Assembly: GCA_008729055.1 (NCBI GenBank)
Contig: SDUX01000008.1
Coordinates: 434,001 to 498,000, forward strand
DNA: 64,000 nt
Reading direction: 5' to 3'
From: Pyropia haitanensis
Lineage: Eukaryota; Rhodophyta; Bangiophyceae; Bangiales; Bangiaceae
Part shown: one piece after another, positions 1 through 11,095 of the stretch
How positions within the stretch are numbered: position 1 is the first letter of the stretch
Layout of the letters: the number at the start of each line of letters is the position of its first letter
Translations under genes and position numbers: made by a program
Notes under the pieces: generated by a model
Told to the model about the DNA's origin: nothing
What the model saw: the letters and a program-made list of their open reading frames with translations, nothing else
Databases searched by the model: none

Positions 1-585
1 TCGCCGCGGCGATGGCCGGCGTCGTGGCCACCCCCACGCCGCCCCCCCCGCCGGCCGGCGTCGCAGCCCCCATCGAAAGCCCGGCCGCGCCATCCGCGGC
101 GCCGCCCGCCGCGGGGGTGGTGGCGGCGTCAGCCGCTGCGGCTGCCGACGCCGGCACGCCCCCCGCGGCCGCGCCGGTGGCGCCCGCCGCGGCCGTCACC
201 CCGCTGCGCGCCGCCGCCGCGACGGGCGCCGCCACCACCGCCGCCGCCGCGGGTATGGCAAACGTGCAAACCGCCACTCGCCTGGGATCGGCCGTAGCGG
301 CTGGGGTGACAACGTCGTCGGCGGCGGCGGCCGCAGCGGCGACGGCGGCGGCGGCGGCGGCGCGCGCCCCACCCACGGGGGTACGAGCGGCAGACGCGGC
401 TGCTGCCGGTGTGCGCGCCCCCACGGGCACCTCGCCGCTGGCTGGGCCGGGCGCCCCCGTGTCGGGCCGCCGCCCCCCCCCTTACCACGCGACCCCGCCG
501 CGGCCGGCGGCCGCGGCGCGCCGACAGCCGCGGCGGCGGCGTACACCTCCGCCAGCGGCCGCCCTGCCGAAATGGCCGAGCGCGT

Positions 586-616
<31 letters not shown>

Positions 617-1399
617 GCCGCTGCCGTTGCCGCTGCCGACGTGGCTACCGGCGGCGACGACGGCGGCGACGCGGCCCTACACGAGCACCGGCCGGCCGTC
701 GCGGCGGCCGCCGCAGCCGATGCCGCCGGGCCCCTCGGCGCGTCCACGACGGGCGGCCGCCGCGGTGCGCCCACCGCGGGGGGCTCCCGCGGCTCCCGCC
801 CCGCCGGCGACAGCCGAGGTACGCCCGCCGCGGCGGCGGCGGCGTACACCTCTGCCAGCGACCGCCCCGCGGCAATCGCCGAGCGGCTCGCCGCCGCCGC
901 CGCGGCCGCCGCCACCGTCGCGGCCGCCGCGGCCGAAGCGGTGGCCGGCGGCGTCGGCAGCGGCGGCGGCGACGACGGCGACGGCGGCAACGATGGCGGC
1001 GGCGGCGACGGCGGCGACGCGGCCATCGACGGCCGCCGGGCGGCCGTCACGGCGCAGCCGCCCAGCGACACGGCCGCCGCCACTGGGGGCTGCCGCCGCC
1101 CGTTGGCGGCGCCGGCGGCGGCGGCAGCGGTGACCGCGTCGGCGGCGGCCGCGGCGGAGGGGGTGGCGGCAGCGGCAGCGGCAGCGGGGGTGCACGTTGT
1201 TGGTGTGGCCGGCGGCGGGCGGGTCGGCTCGGCCACGGCGGCGGGCCACGGGTGGCGCCAGCGCGGCGGCGGCGGCGGGCCGACGCGGTGCCGCCGCAGA
1301 GGGCCCGCCGCCACCGCCGCGGCCGTTGCCGACGCGGCCAGGGGGGGCGGCGACACGGCGGCGGCGGCGGTCGTGGCGGCGGCGGCGGTGGCGGCGCCC

Positions 1400-1431
<32 letters not shown>

Positions 1432-1834
1432 AGCTGCGGCGGCGGCGCCCGCCGACGCCGCCGTCGCCCGCCAGTCAGCTGGGGGTGGCGGCCCGCAGCG
1501 GTACCGCCGGCCGGCCGGCCCGGCGTGCCCCCCTGCCGGCCACGACGTTGCGGCAGACGATGATGCGGGGGCGGCCACTGTCCATGCCACCAGTCGCTCC
1601 GCCGCTGCTGCCGACACGGGTTCGTCGAGCTCGGCCGGCACGGCCGGTGCCGCCGCTCCCGCCGACATGGGTAGCGCCCCTACGGGCGCGGGGCGGGCGC
1701 CGAGAAAAGCCTGCCGGTCGGCCGTCCCCGCCGCGGCCGCCGCCGCTGCCGCCGCCGCCGCCGCATCTGCAGCGGCTGCCGCTGCCGGCGGCGCCCGAGC
1801 GTCGGCACCACCCCCCGCCGCCACGGCCGGCCGG

Positions 1835-1866
<32 letters not shown>

Positions 1867-2150
1867 GGGCGGTGGCAGGCGCTGCCGCCGCCGCCGCGCG
1901 CCGCCGCCACCCGCAATGCCCGCGGCGGCGCACGCCACGTCGCACGCCACGTCCATCGACGGCGCCGCCGGCGGGGGGACCCCTGCCGCAGACCGCGCCC
2001 GCCGCTCCCCCCGCCGGCGTCGCTGTCTCTTGCCCGTCTCCACGCTCTTGTCCTCCCCGTCTGCCACCCCCCCGCGCCCCGCAAGGCCGGGGGGGGGGCT
2101 CACGCACGTGGTGACCGCGGGTGGCGCACCCGCGAGGCGGCGTCGGTGAT
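1..2150. other. Alanine-rich low-complexity region, coding strand unresolved
   Basis: This stretch is open in several frames on both strands because it is nearly all G and C. On the plus strand the frame from 12 to about 470, then another frame to 2149, gives alanine-rich protein with recurring YTSAS.RPA..AER blocks; the change of frame falls at a C run near 472-481. On the minus strand a frame from 2385 down to 196 gives alanine-rich protein with SAI.AGR.LAEVYAAAA blocks and a basic, NLS-like stretch. I cannot tell which strand is translated. The pyrimidine-rich sequence near 2160-2220, read on the minus strand, resembles the 5' leaders of other genes here, which slightly favours a minus-strand gene starting near 1955. 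No known domain is recognised. Confidence 0.3.
541..903. repeat. In-frame 303 bp spaced duplication
   Basis: A block beginning GTACACCTC at 541 recurs at 844, and similarity runs for about 60 bp in each copy. The offset of 303 bp is a multiple of three, so the duplication preserves reading frame on either strand, as expected for a repeat inside a protein. A weaker third copy may lie near 255-330. Confidence 0.5.
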
Positions 2151-2859
2151 GCGATGGGGGCTGAGACGGCGGCGAGCATGAAAAAGAGGAAACAGAGGGG
2201 GGAGGGCAGGGGGGCTGCAGCGGCGACCCGGGCCTGTCCACGCGCAAGGTGTGCCGCGGCAGACGAGACGCCGGCCGCGCACGCCGGTGTGCCGGCGTCT
2301 TGGCGCGGTAGAGGGGCAAAGACGGGGGGGGGAAAAAAAGAAAAAGGGCAGCGGCAGGCGGGGGGGGAAGAGGCGGGAGGTTCAACAGGAGGCCGCCACG
2401 GCCGCCGCGTAGAGGGCGGTGCCCGCGCGTGGCTGGGCGGCCCCGCCGCCGGCGCAGCGAGGCACGCCGCCAGCGTCACCAGTCGAGCGCGAGGCGCGGG
2501 AGGGGGCGCCGGCGCCCCCGCGCGGGTGCGGTCGCAGCGGCGGCCGCCCGCGGCGGGCGGCCTGGTGTCGGCGGTTTCGGGCGAAAGGGGCGGGGGGGGG
2601 GGGGGAGAGAACGGTGGGCCGGCGGTCTGGGCACAAGAGGGGGTGCGGGTGGGGGGGGGTGAGGAGGGCGGGGGCGGGGTTGCCGTCGCCCGGCGAGCGC
2701 GTCCCCTGTCGGCCGCTGCCCGCGTGCCGCCCGCTGGCGGCAGACGCCCCCGCGGGCCGGCGCGGGGGTGCGGGCGCCGCGGCGGCCAGCGGCGGCGAGC
2801 CCCCGCAGCTGTCAGACGCCAAGGGACGGCACTGGGTGGCGCGCCGCGGCCGCCCGTAC

Positions 2860-3198
2860 GTAGTGTCAATCCGCGCGCACCCCGGGCGGACCCTGTGCTT
2901 TGTACAACGTGTAATCTTGGCGGTGCCTCGATGGAAAATAAGGTGAGGTGGAGAAAATTGTGGACGCTGAGATGGAGACGTTCCCACGGCATCCTTTGCT
3001 GGCTATTTGGGTTGACAATTCCGTCCTTCCAATGGCAGCGGCTCTGTGACACGTGGCTGTGCTCCATGGCCACCGCCTCCCGGCGCCACGTCCCCCTCTT
3101 CCAGCCAAACCGCCGCGGGTGCTTGTCGTCGTCGTCTGGCACCCTCCCCCCTTTCCAACACACCTGGTCACCGCTGTGCCCGCTGCAGCAGGTGGCTG
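2860..3198 (+). promoter_or_regulatory. AT-richer promoter island with CCAAT box
   Basis: Base composition drops sharply from the surrounding GC-rich sequence. A CCAATGGC motif sits at 3029-3036, about 165 bp upstream of the ATG at 3199. The sequence between 2150 and 2860 is purine-rich on the plus strand and shows no convincing gene. Confidence 0.45.
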
Positions 3199-4329
3199 AT
3201 GGTGGTCGCCGCGATGGCCCCCCCCCCCCCACCCCCCCCCCCCCTGGATGCGCCCTCCCCCCCCTCCCCCCCCCCCTCCCAGTCGCCGCCGCTCAAGCGC
3301 TTCGCCACCCCCCCCGGCGTCGGCATCGGCGCCGCCGGCGGCGCCATCAACGGCAGCAGCAGCGGCGGCGGCAACGGCGGCATCGGCGGCGGCGGCGGCA
3401 GCGTCGGCGGTGCCCCCTTCCCCCCCACCGTCCGGTCCGCGCTGCGCCTCTCCCGCGCGGCGCGCGCGGCGGGCGAGCCCGCCGCCGCGGCCGCCGCGCT
3501 CGCCGCCGCGCCCGTCGTGGCGGCCGCGGCGGCGCACCCGCGCGCGGCGGGCGCCATCGCCGCCGCCACGGCGGCCGCCATCACCGCCGCTGCCGCGTCG
3601 CCCACGCCCACCCCCCTCCCGCTTGGCGCCCTCCGTGACCTCTCCCGCTCCGCCGCGGCGGCCGCGGCGGCGGCAGCCGCGGCGGGCGCCGCCCCCGCCG
3701 CCGCCGCCGCGGCGGTATGCCCGCCAGCGTTGTCCGCGGCGGCACGCGTGGCGGCGGCCGCCCGCCGGCGGGGTACCCTCGCGGCGCTGCCCCCCGCCTG
3801 GGCCGCCGCGCAGCGGGTGTGGGCGGCCGCCGTCGCGGCGGGCGCCGCGCCGCCCTGCCTGCCCCCCTACTGGGCCGCCGCCGCCGCGGCGGGGCGGCCC
3901 GGCCCCGCCCGTGGCGTCTGGGCCGACGCGCTCGAAGGGCGGTACGGGCCGGGCGTGCTCGGTCGCCCGGGGGTGGTCGCCGCGTACGTTGCGTGCTTGG
4001 GCCGCTGCGGCGCGGGGGGGGTGGTGGGGGGGCGCGCGTTCCGGGAGGAGGTGGTAGCGGGGGGGGGGCGCCGGGGGGGGGGCGGGGGGGGGGGGGGTGT
4101 TTTGGGCCGCCGTCGCGAGTGGACACGTGGGGGGGGCGGAGCGCGTGTACTGGGGGGTCCTCGTGCCGGCCGCGCGGGCGGCGGCAGAGGCGGCAGCGGC
4201 GGCGGACGCGGCGGCGGCCGACGGCGGGGGGGCCGCCGCCGCCGCCGCCGCCGGCGGCAGCAGCGGCGGTTATGGCAGCCGCCGCCGCCGCGGCGCGGCG
4301 CGGCGCGCCGCCGCCGCCGCGACGCGGTC

Positions 4330-4361
<32 letters not shown>

Positions 4362-4751
4362 AGCTGACGGCCGCCACCACCGCCCTCCTCCGCCTCTACG
4401 CCATCCGCGGGCTGCCCGCCGCGGCGGACGCGCTGCTCGCCGCCGCGGAGCGTGGCGACCTGCCCGCCCCGCCACCACCGCCGGCGGCGTACGCGGCGGC
4501 GATCGCGGCGGTCGGGTCTGCGCTCGCCGACCGGCGGGCGCCCGCCGCGCAGGCCGCCGCGGCGGCCGCGTCGCTTACGGCGGTGGTGGACCGGATGAAG
4601 GCGGCGACGGCGGCCGCCACGGCGGCGGCGGCGGCGGCAGAGGCGGAGGGCTCGGCGGCGGCCGCGGTGGGGGTGGACGACGCGGCGGTGGCCGACGATG
4701 ATGACGGCGGCTACGACGGCTACGACGGCTACGACGGCTACGACGACGGCG

Positions 4752-4783
<32 letters not shown>

Positions 4784-4882
4784 GACCGCGGCGCGCACGG
4801 CGACGCGCGGTCGCGGGCGACGCCAGCGCCGTCGTCGGCGCCGCCGCGAACCCCGCCGCCGACGCACTCCCCGCCCCGGGCT

Positions 4883-4917
<35 letters not shown>

Positions 4918-5077
4918 CGTCGATGCGCTCGTTGGTGTCCTCGCCGCGTCTGGCCGCCTCGGCGCGGCGGCGTCGCTCGCGTCGGCGGCGCCCGCGTCGG
5001 CCGACGCGGCGGTCGCGGTCGCGACCGCCGCCGCCGCCGCGGGCGACGTGCGCCTCGTGCAGGCGGTGAGCGACACG

Positions 5078-5109
<32 letters not shown>

Positions 5110-5171
5110 GGCACCGTCGGCGGTGGCGGCCGACGGGCAGGCCGGCTGCCGCGCCGACGGCGGCCACAGCG

Positions 5172-5206
<35 letters not shown>

Positions 5207-5459
5207 ATCCCGTGGCGCCTCGTCGCGGCGGGCCTCCGCGCGCGCATCTCGGCGGGGCGCATCGACGAGGCGTTTGCGGCGGCGGACGGGCTGCTCGCCG
5301 GCGGCGCCGCCGCGGCGGGCGCCACCCCCGACGACGTCCGCGTGGCGCTCGTCGACGCGGCGGGCCGCGCGGGCCGCCTCGACGTTGCCGTCGACGCCTT
5401 CCTGTACGGCCGCGGCCTGCCGGCGGGGCCGCCCCTCTCGCTGCCCCCCTCCCCCCCCC

Positions 5460-5491
<32 letters not shown>

Positions 5492-5996
5492 GCAGCGACG
5501 ACCCGCTGGCACTCCCCGACGCGGCCGCCCTCGCCGCGGCGGGAGCGGCCGCCGTCACCGCCGCGCGGCTCGCGGAGCTCCCCGCCGCCGCCACGGCGGG
5601 CGCGCCGACCGCGGCGCTCGCCGCGGCCGCCGCCCGGTGTGGCCACCCCGCCTGGGCGTGGGCGCTGCTCACCGCGCCGGGCGTCGCGGCGGCGGCGCCG
5701 GTCGGCCCCGCCTGGGCGGTCACCGCCGCCGCGCACGGGCGGGCGGGGGCGGCGGGGCCGGGGGTGGCGGCGTTTGCCGCCGCCCGCACCGCGGGGGTGT
5801 GCCTTGGGGGGGGGGGGGGGGCCGCCCTCACCGCCGTCGTTGCCGCCGCGCTGCGGCCGCAGGGGGGGGGGGGGGCGCCCGCCGCCACCGCGGCCGCCGC
5901 CTCGCCGACGCGCTGTATGCGGCGGCGGGGGGGGCACCCGCCGCGGCGGCGGCGGGCGTGGCGGCCGCCCTGGGTACCAGCACCGCCGGCAGCGGC

Positions 5997-6027
<31 letters not shown>

Positions 6028-6532
6028 GCGGCGGCGGCGGCGGCGGCAGCGGCAGCAGCGGCGGTGCGGCCGCCGCCGCCGCCGCGGCGGCGGACGCGGC
6101 GTGGGCGGCGCCGCTGGCGGCGGCGCTCACCGACCTGGCCGACGGGTGGCTGCCGCCCCGCCCCCGCCCCCTGTGGGCGCTGCTCCTCACCGACGCGGCG
6201 GTGGCGGCCGAGGCCGCCGCCGCCGCCGCCGACGCTGCCGCCACCGCCGCGGCGGTGCGGCGCGCGGGCGGCCTCGCCGCGGACCTGCTCGCCGAGCGCG
6301 GGGTCGTGCCGGACCGGCCGGCGGTCGCGGCGCTGCGGCGCGTCGCCGCCGCCGCGGCACGCCTGGATGGCACGCGGGGGGGGGGGGGGCGGGGGGGGGG
6401 GGGGGCGCCGCCGCCGCCGCGCGCGCGTCGCTCGCCCGTGTCGCCGCCGCCGCGGCGGCGGGCGGGCTTGCGCCGCCGGGGGTGGGTGCGTTGGGGGGGG
6501 GGGGGGGGGGGGGGAGTGCCGCCGCCGCGTGA
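3199..6532 (+). CDS. PPR-like helical repeat protein, frame broken at G/C runs
   Basis: The product is a roughly 1,100-residue alanine-rich protein with helical units resembling pentatricopeptide repeats, for example near 3985-4060, 4366-4530 and 5310-5420 (TPDDVRVALVDAAGRAGRLD followed by VAVDAFLYGRGLP). Such proteins usually bind organellar RNA; that role is inferred. I chose the ATG at 3199; a second in-frame ATG is at 3214. Translation needs frame 1 to about 4085, frame 2 to about 5455, frame 1 to about 5865, frame 3 to about 6390 and frame 2 to the stop at 6530-6532. Every switch falls in a run of G or C, which points to homopolymer errors rather than decay. An acidic insert with repeated YDG triplets lies near 4690-4760. 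It converges on the aldolase gene. The repeats are degenerate, so the family call is tentative. Confidence 0.5.
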
Positions 6533-7305
6533 GGCGCCCCGCTGGTGATGGCTGGTGTGTGGGGGGGCCGCATTCCGTTTGGGGGAGGCGGGGGGGCGGG
6601 GGGGGGGGGGGGGGGGAGGGATGTGGAGACGGGGGTGGGGGGGGGGGTGGGGGGGGGTGTGGTGACGCCGCCGCGGCCGGTGCGCGCGGCGTGTGTCGCC
6701 GCGGTGGCGGGCGCGTGTGGCTGTGGCGGCGGCGGCCAGTGGGTGCCGACGGCGCCGCGTTTGGGGCGGGTGCGCCGGCACGCGCCGCGGTGGCGCGCTG
6801 CTACCGACGGTAGGGGAAGGGGGGGGGGGGGACGGGAGGGGGAGCGACCGGCGGCGCCGCCGGTGCGCGGCGCCGGTGGCTGGCGGCACGGCGGCACGGC
6901 GGCGGCGCGGGCGTGGCCGGGCGGCGGTCGACGCGGCGCGCGCGTGCGGGCGCGGCGGGGACCCCCGCCGGCGCGCCGCGCCGCCTGTGGCGGCGTCCAC
7001 CCACGGCCACACAGCAGGCCGCCGGCGGCGGGCGCCGAGCAACGACGCGACGGGACGGGTCGGACGCGGGCGGCCATGCGTCGGTTGGGCACGCACCCCC
7101 TGGCGAGGGCGCGTCGTTTCCAGGCAACCCCGGCCCATCCTACCTGTGCCCACAAACGAAGAGAGAAAACGGACGCCGCGCCCCAGCACCCAGCCCGCAC
7201 CGCTGCAGCCGCCGCTGCCAACAGCCGCACACCCCAGACGCGGCCGCCATACGCCACCCCGCCCCCCCCCCCCCCCCCCGTCCCGCCCCCCCCATCATCC
7301 CACCC
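6533..7305. other. Convergent intergenic region
   Basis: This separates the 3' ends of the PPR-like and aldolase-like genes. It begins with long G runs (6598-6660) and becomes moderately complex after 7100. I see no supported gene. Confidence 0.4.
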
Positions 7306-8847
7306 TCAACGGCACGCGGCCGGCGATGGCGCCCGCGACGGCACCCGCGACGACGACGTGGAGCGCGGGGTGAGCTCGTGGTCGACGCGCTCGGCGTGGC
7401 TCTCGGTGAGCGCCTCAAAGATGGCCGCGGACTGCTTGCTCGGGTGGGGCCCGCGGTACGCCCCCCGCGACGCCTCGCAGTTGGCCTTGAGCAGCGCCCC
7501 CACCATGGCCTTGGCCGCCGTCGCCGACGCGGACCCGTCGGCCGGGTCGTTGGACCACAGCGTCAGCGCCGACGCCTGCAGGACGCGGCCAAACGCAAAG
7601 GACATGGCCCACGGCGCGACGGGGGTGCCGGACTCGGCCGTCTGCGCGGCGGCCTCGACGTTGATCGCGTTGAGGTTGGCCGTCGCCTGCACCTCGGACT
7701 GGCCGCCGCTGAGGAAGACGACGCCGGGCACGGCGGCGGGGACGCCCCGCCGGAGCGTGCGCAGCGTCGCCTGCGCAATCGCCTCGGGGGTGACGGTGCG
7801 GAACTCGGGGTGGTCGAGGCCCGGGAGGACCATCTGCAGCTGCAGGAGGGTCCCCTCCAGCAGCACCCCGTGGCGCGTCAGCGACCGGTACACGACGCTG
7901 AGCACCTCCTCCGCCACCGTTGCGGCCTGCTCCAGGTCGTGCGTGCCCGCAATGTAGATTTCCGGCTCGATGACCGGCACCAGCCGCCGCTGCTGGCACG
8001 CGGCCGCAAACTTGGCCAGCGCGTTGGCATTCTCCTCCACCGCCAGCGATGACGGCGTGCCATTGTCAAAGTCAATGACCAGCAGGGAGCGCCACTTGGC
8101 AAAGCGGATGCCCGCTGCGTAGGCCGCCGCGGCGCGCGAGTCGATCCCGTCGAGGCCCTCGGTGATCATCTCACCATTGCCAAACGGGTGGAGCCCCCGG
8201 TCCAGCTTGACGCCGACGAGGACACCCCGGGCGGTGAGCATCTCGACAAAGTTCACGTCCGACGACGTACTCTGGTGCACCGTCTCGCTGTACATGACAA
8301 TGCCCGACGCGTACTTCTCCAGGTCGGGCGCCGAGTAGAGCATCTCCCGATAGGCGCGGCGCATCTCGGGGGTGTTGTCCAGCCCCACCGCCGCGAAGCG
8401 CTTGCCCAGCACGACCACCGTCTCGTCGGCGGCGAGGATGCCCGTCCCCGGCCGGGCCAACCCGTTGGCCGTCTGCATCAGCTCATCCTCCACGGACAGC
8501 TCCTCAAAGCACACGCTCGATTCGGTGTGCGCCTCCGACTCGACCGACGTGCCGCGGACGCACGACTTGCCGCGCGTGAGCGCGCTGCGCGACGGCATGC
8601 GCGAGCGGCCGCGGGAGCGGTCACGGGTCGGCTCGCCGGCCGGCTCGTCCGCCGCGCCACCCCCACCGTCCGCGGAGGGGGCAAACGACACCGACGGCGC
8701 CGCGACCGGCGTGGACGAGGCGGGCGAGTCGGGCCGAGCCGGCGACACGTAGCGACCGGCAGCCGCGCCCGCGTTCAACAGGCTCGCGCCCAGCCGGCCG
8801 GGCACGTACTTCTTTGGCGAGGTGGTGCGCTCCCGCCCACGGGTCAT
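7306..8847 (-). CDS. FBA: Class I fructose-bisphosphate aldolase homologue lacking the Schiff-base lysine
   Basis: The 513-residue product has a serine- and arginine-rich extension of about 125 residues, then a full class I aldolase barrel. Recognisable blocks are the ANGLARPGTGILAADE start, the GVLVGVKLDRG strand, FAKWR, VIEPEI and FLSGGQSE. Against rabbit muscle numbering, D33 (D141 here), K107 (K214), D109 (D216), K146 (K251), E187 (E294) and E189 (E296) are kept. The Schiff-base lysine K229 is replaced by Gln336 (codon at 7840-7842) in LLEGTLLQLQMV. The P6-phosphate serines S35 and S38 are Thr143 and Val146, and the C-terminal tyrosine is missing. The frame is uninterrupted around these sites, so they are not sequencing breaks. 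A normal aldolase cleaves fructose-1,6-bisphosphate in glycolysis and the Calvin cycle; this copy is probably not a standard aldolase. The frame stays open upstream to 9033, but the ATG at 8847 is the best start. No plastid targeting sequence is obvious. Confidence 0.9.
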   Translation of the reverse strand: MTRGRERTTSPKKYVPGRLGASLLNAGAAAGRYVSPARPDSPASSTPVAAPSVSFAPSADGGGGAADEPAGEPTRDRSRGRSRMPSRSALTRGKSCVRGTSVESEAHTESSVCFEELSVEDELMQTANGLARPGTGILAADETVVVLGKRFAAVGLDNTPEMRRAYREMLYSAPDLEKYASGIVMYSETVHQSTSSDVNFVEMLTARGVLVGVKLDRGLHPFGNGEMITEGLDGIDSRAAAAYAAGIRFAKWRSLLVIDFDNGTPSSLAVEENANALAKFAAACQQRRLVPVIEPEIYIAGTHDLEQAATVAEEVLSVVYRSLTRHGVLLEGTLLQLQMVLPGLDHPEFRTVTPEAIAQATLRTLRRGVPAAVPGVVFLSGGQSEVQATANLNAINVEAAAQTAESGTPVAPWAMSFAFGRVLQASALTLWSNDPADGSASATAAKAMVGALLKANCEASRGAYRGPHPSKQSAAIFEALTESHAERVDHELTPRSTSSSRVPSRAPSPAACR

Positions 8848-9850
8848 GGCGCCTCGGGCGCACCGACAACACGTGCGGCAGCTGCGGCTCCAACAGGCGC
8901 ACCCCGCGCAGCCGCTCCGTCGACGGCGCGCGTGCACCCGCCCGCCGCACGTCCACCCGTCCCGCAGCGGCTCGTCTGAAGGACAACGCCGACGCAGCGC
9001 ACGCAGCAACGGCACGGCCGGCTTGCGGCGCACGCCAACCCGGCGACTCGCTCTCCTATCTAGGCAGCCGCGAGCGTGGCTGTCGCCCGCCTGCTGGGAT
9101 CACACCCACACCCCCAGCGCCGCCGTACCGCACCCGCCATCGGCCACCCGCTGCAGCCCCGCCGCATCGCACCCCACATGAACAGACGCCACGCACAGGC
9201 CGAGAACCCACAGACGGCCGACGGCTGACAAGCGAGGGATGGCTAGCCCCGCCCGGGACGTGACGAGGGGCACCGCTCCAGCGCCAGCGACAGCATCAAA
9301 CGGCCATATCCTCCCCCGTCAATGTACCGTCCGGGTGGGGACCTTCCCCGCTCGCCCGCCGCGCACGCCGCGGTGTGCAAGGCAAGGAGAGGAGGCGACG
9401 GCAACCCGCGCGCGCTCGCCCCCGCGACGTGCCGCGTGGCACCACCAGCGTCAACTGACAAATGCACCGTCTTGGTGCGTCCAGACAGAGCCCGCGCAAG
9501 AGCGCACTGGCGAGCTCCCCGTTCGCCAACAAGCACAGCCCGCGCTTCGGGGCCGGACCGCGTTGAGAAGTTCACTCTGACCGTTGACACAATCGAATGT
9601 GCTTCAATCGTGGCTGTAAGGTAATCGGATAGACAGGCATTACCAGTATGTAGTGAAGTCCCAATTAAGGCGGTTGCCCTTAGCCGGCCCGGAACCATTT
9701 ACTGTATGGATTAATTAATTAGTAACTTGGACACCCCCATGCAGATTGGATCCTGCGTCCGCTCCACAACCACGAGGACGACCAGGTTGTCTCTCGTTTT
9801 CTCCGCACTGTCCCTTCCTCGACGTGTATCCCCCCCCTCGTACTTCCGCT
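8848..9850. other. Divergent intergenic region
   Basis: This lies between the aldolase-like gene and the plus-strand gene at 9851. The part near 9570-9730 is AT-rich and holds a CCAAT at 9661-9665 and a TTAATTAATTAG tract near 9711, so it is the likely promoter core. No gene is seen. Confidence 0.4.
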
Positions 9851-11095
9851 ATGGCTACTCGCTCACTAGCTACCGCGGCGTCGCGGTGTATTCGGCGATT
9901 GTCAGCGACAGCGACTCCCCCTTCTGCCGGCCCTTCGACAGTACCGGCCGCCGGATCGACCCCACCGCCACCGGCTGCGGTGGCGGTCCCCCCCTCCAGC
10001 GGCAGCGGCGGCGGCAGCGCTTCCCCCTCTGGAGCTGCCGCCACCGCCGCTGACGCGCCGCTTTCCGCTCCCGATGTGCACTCCACCAGCCTCGGCCTGG
10101 ACCCCGACATCGACCCCGCGTCTGTTGACCCGCTGCGCTACCGGAAAGCGGCGTGGAAGTATGGTGGCGCGTTGCTCCTCTTCCTCCCCGCCTACACCTA
10201 CTTGACGCAGTTTGCCATTCCGGAAGCAGAGGCCCGCAAGGCCGTCCGTCGTGCCACCGCCAAGGCGGCCGAGGAGGAAGCGGAGGCCGCCAAGGCCAAG
10301 GCCGCCGAGGGCCGCGTCGTTGCGCCGGTGCTGCCCCGGTCGATGCGGTCGTCGTGGGCGGGGGAGTCGCCCGTGGCGGTCTCCGATGGCGTTGTGCCGG
10401 GGGCGGCGGAGGGGCGGGTGAACGGCGAGGCCCTCATGGCGGCCACCGCCCGTCAGCAGGCGGAAGCGCAGCAAGCGTGGGAGCGCCAGCGCCAGGTGCT
10501 GGCTGCGGGGGGGGGGAGCCACCGCCCGCAGCAAGCGCGGCCGACGCGCCCCTGCTGCCTGCGTTGGGCAGCGCGCCGCTGCGGGGAGCGGCAGATGAGC
10601 CCGTTCACCAAATGTTTCCGGGTGTGAAGGAGGAGCCCGAGGGGACGGTGTCAGCGGCGGATGAGCTTGCGCTGCGGGTACGTCGTGGGAGCGGTCCGTG
10701 CGGCGGGGTGAGGGGGTGGGCTGCGCCGAGGGGGCCAGCCTTGTGTTGTCTGCTGGTCTGACTGTTCGGATATTTGTGGTGGTGGTACGAAGGGTGGCGC
10801 GCGTGTGTGACTGGTCTGGGGTATTGACGGAGGTGTTTGTTGGCAGTTGTTTACTGGCGCGGCTGAGACCTTGGTTCTGCGTGGCGCGTCTGATGGTGGT
10901 CCTGTTTATGGTTGTGTTTGTGGCGACCTTTCACAGGAAGTAGAGCTGGCGGTCAAGCTTAAGAAGCTGCGCTCTCTCCCGCCGTCGGCTGATGTGGACA
11001 CCCAGCGGGCGGCGCTGCTGTCAGAAGTGGAGGCCGTGACTGCTGAGATGCGTGCACTGGGCTCCCCACCGCCGGAGACGGTGTCGTCGCCGTGA
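9851..11095 (+). CDS. Probable mitochondrial single-pass membrane protein, two exons
   Basis: The start MATRSLATAASRCIRRLS is a typical mitochondrial presequence. A proline/serine-rich stretch follows, then DPLRYRKAAWKYGG and one membrane helix (near 10165-10225), then a charged alanine/glutamate coiled coil. The frame changes inside a G run at 10507-10516. The new frame reads on through KEEPEGTVSAADELALR to a phase-0 donor at 10678. Exon 2 starts at 10937 with EVELAVKLKKLRSLPP and ends at the TGA at 11093-11095. Splicing joins two coiled-coil segments without loss of frame. I do not recognise the family. An inner-membrane protein with its coiled coil on one face is a reasonable guess from topology only. 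It converges on GMPP. Confidence 0.6.
10678..10936 (+). other. Spliceosomal intron (259 bp)
   Basis: The donor is CGG|GTACGT and the acceptor is CTTTCACAG|GAA. It is phase 0, and the reading frame is continuous across it. Confidence 0.75.

Noticed and set aside
7840..7842. Gln codon at the aldolase lysine site as a frame artefact
   Set aside because: Flanking residues on both sides match the family in the same frame and no homopolymer is near, so a frame error does not explain it; a single-base miscall alone would also need neighbouring P and N to change.
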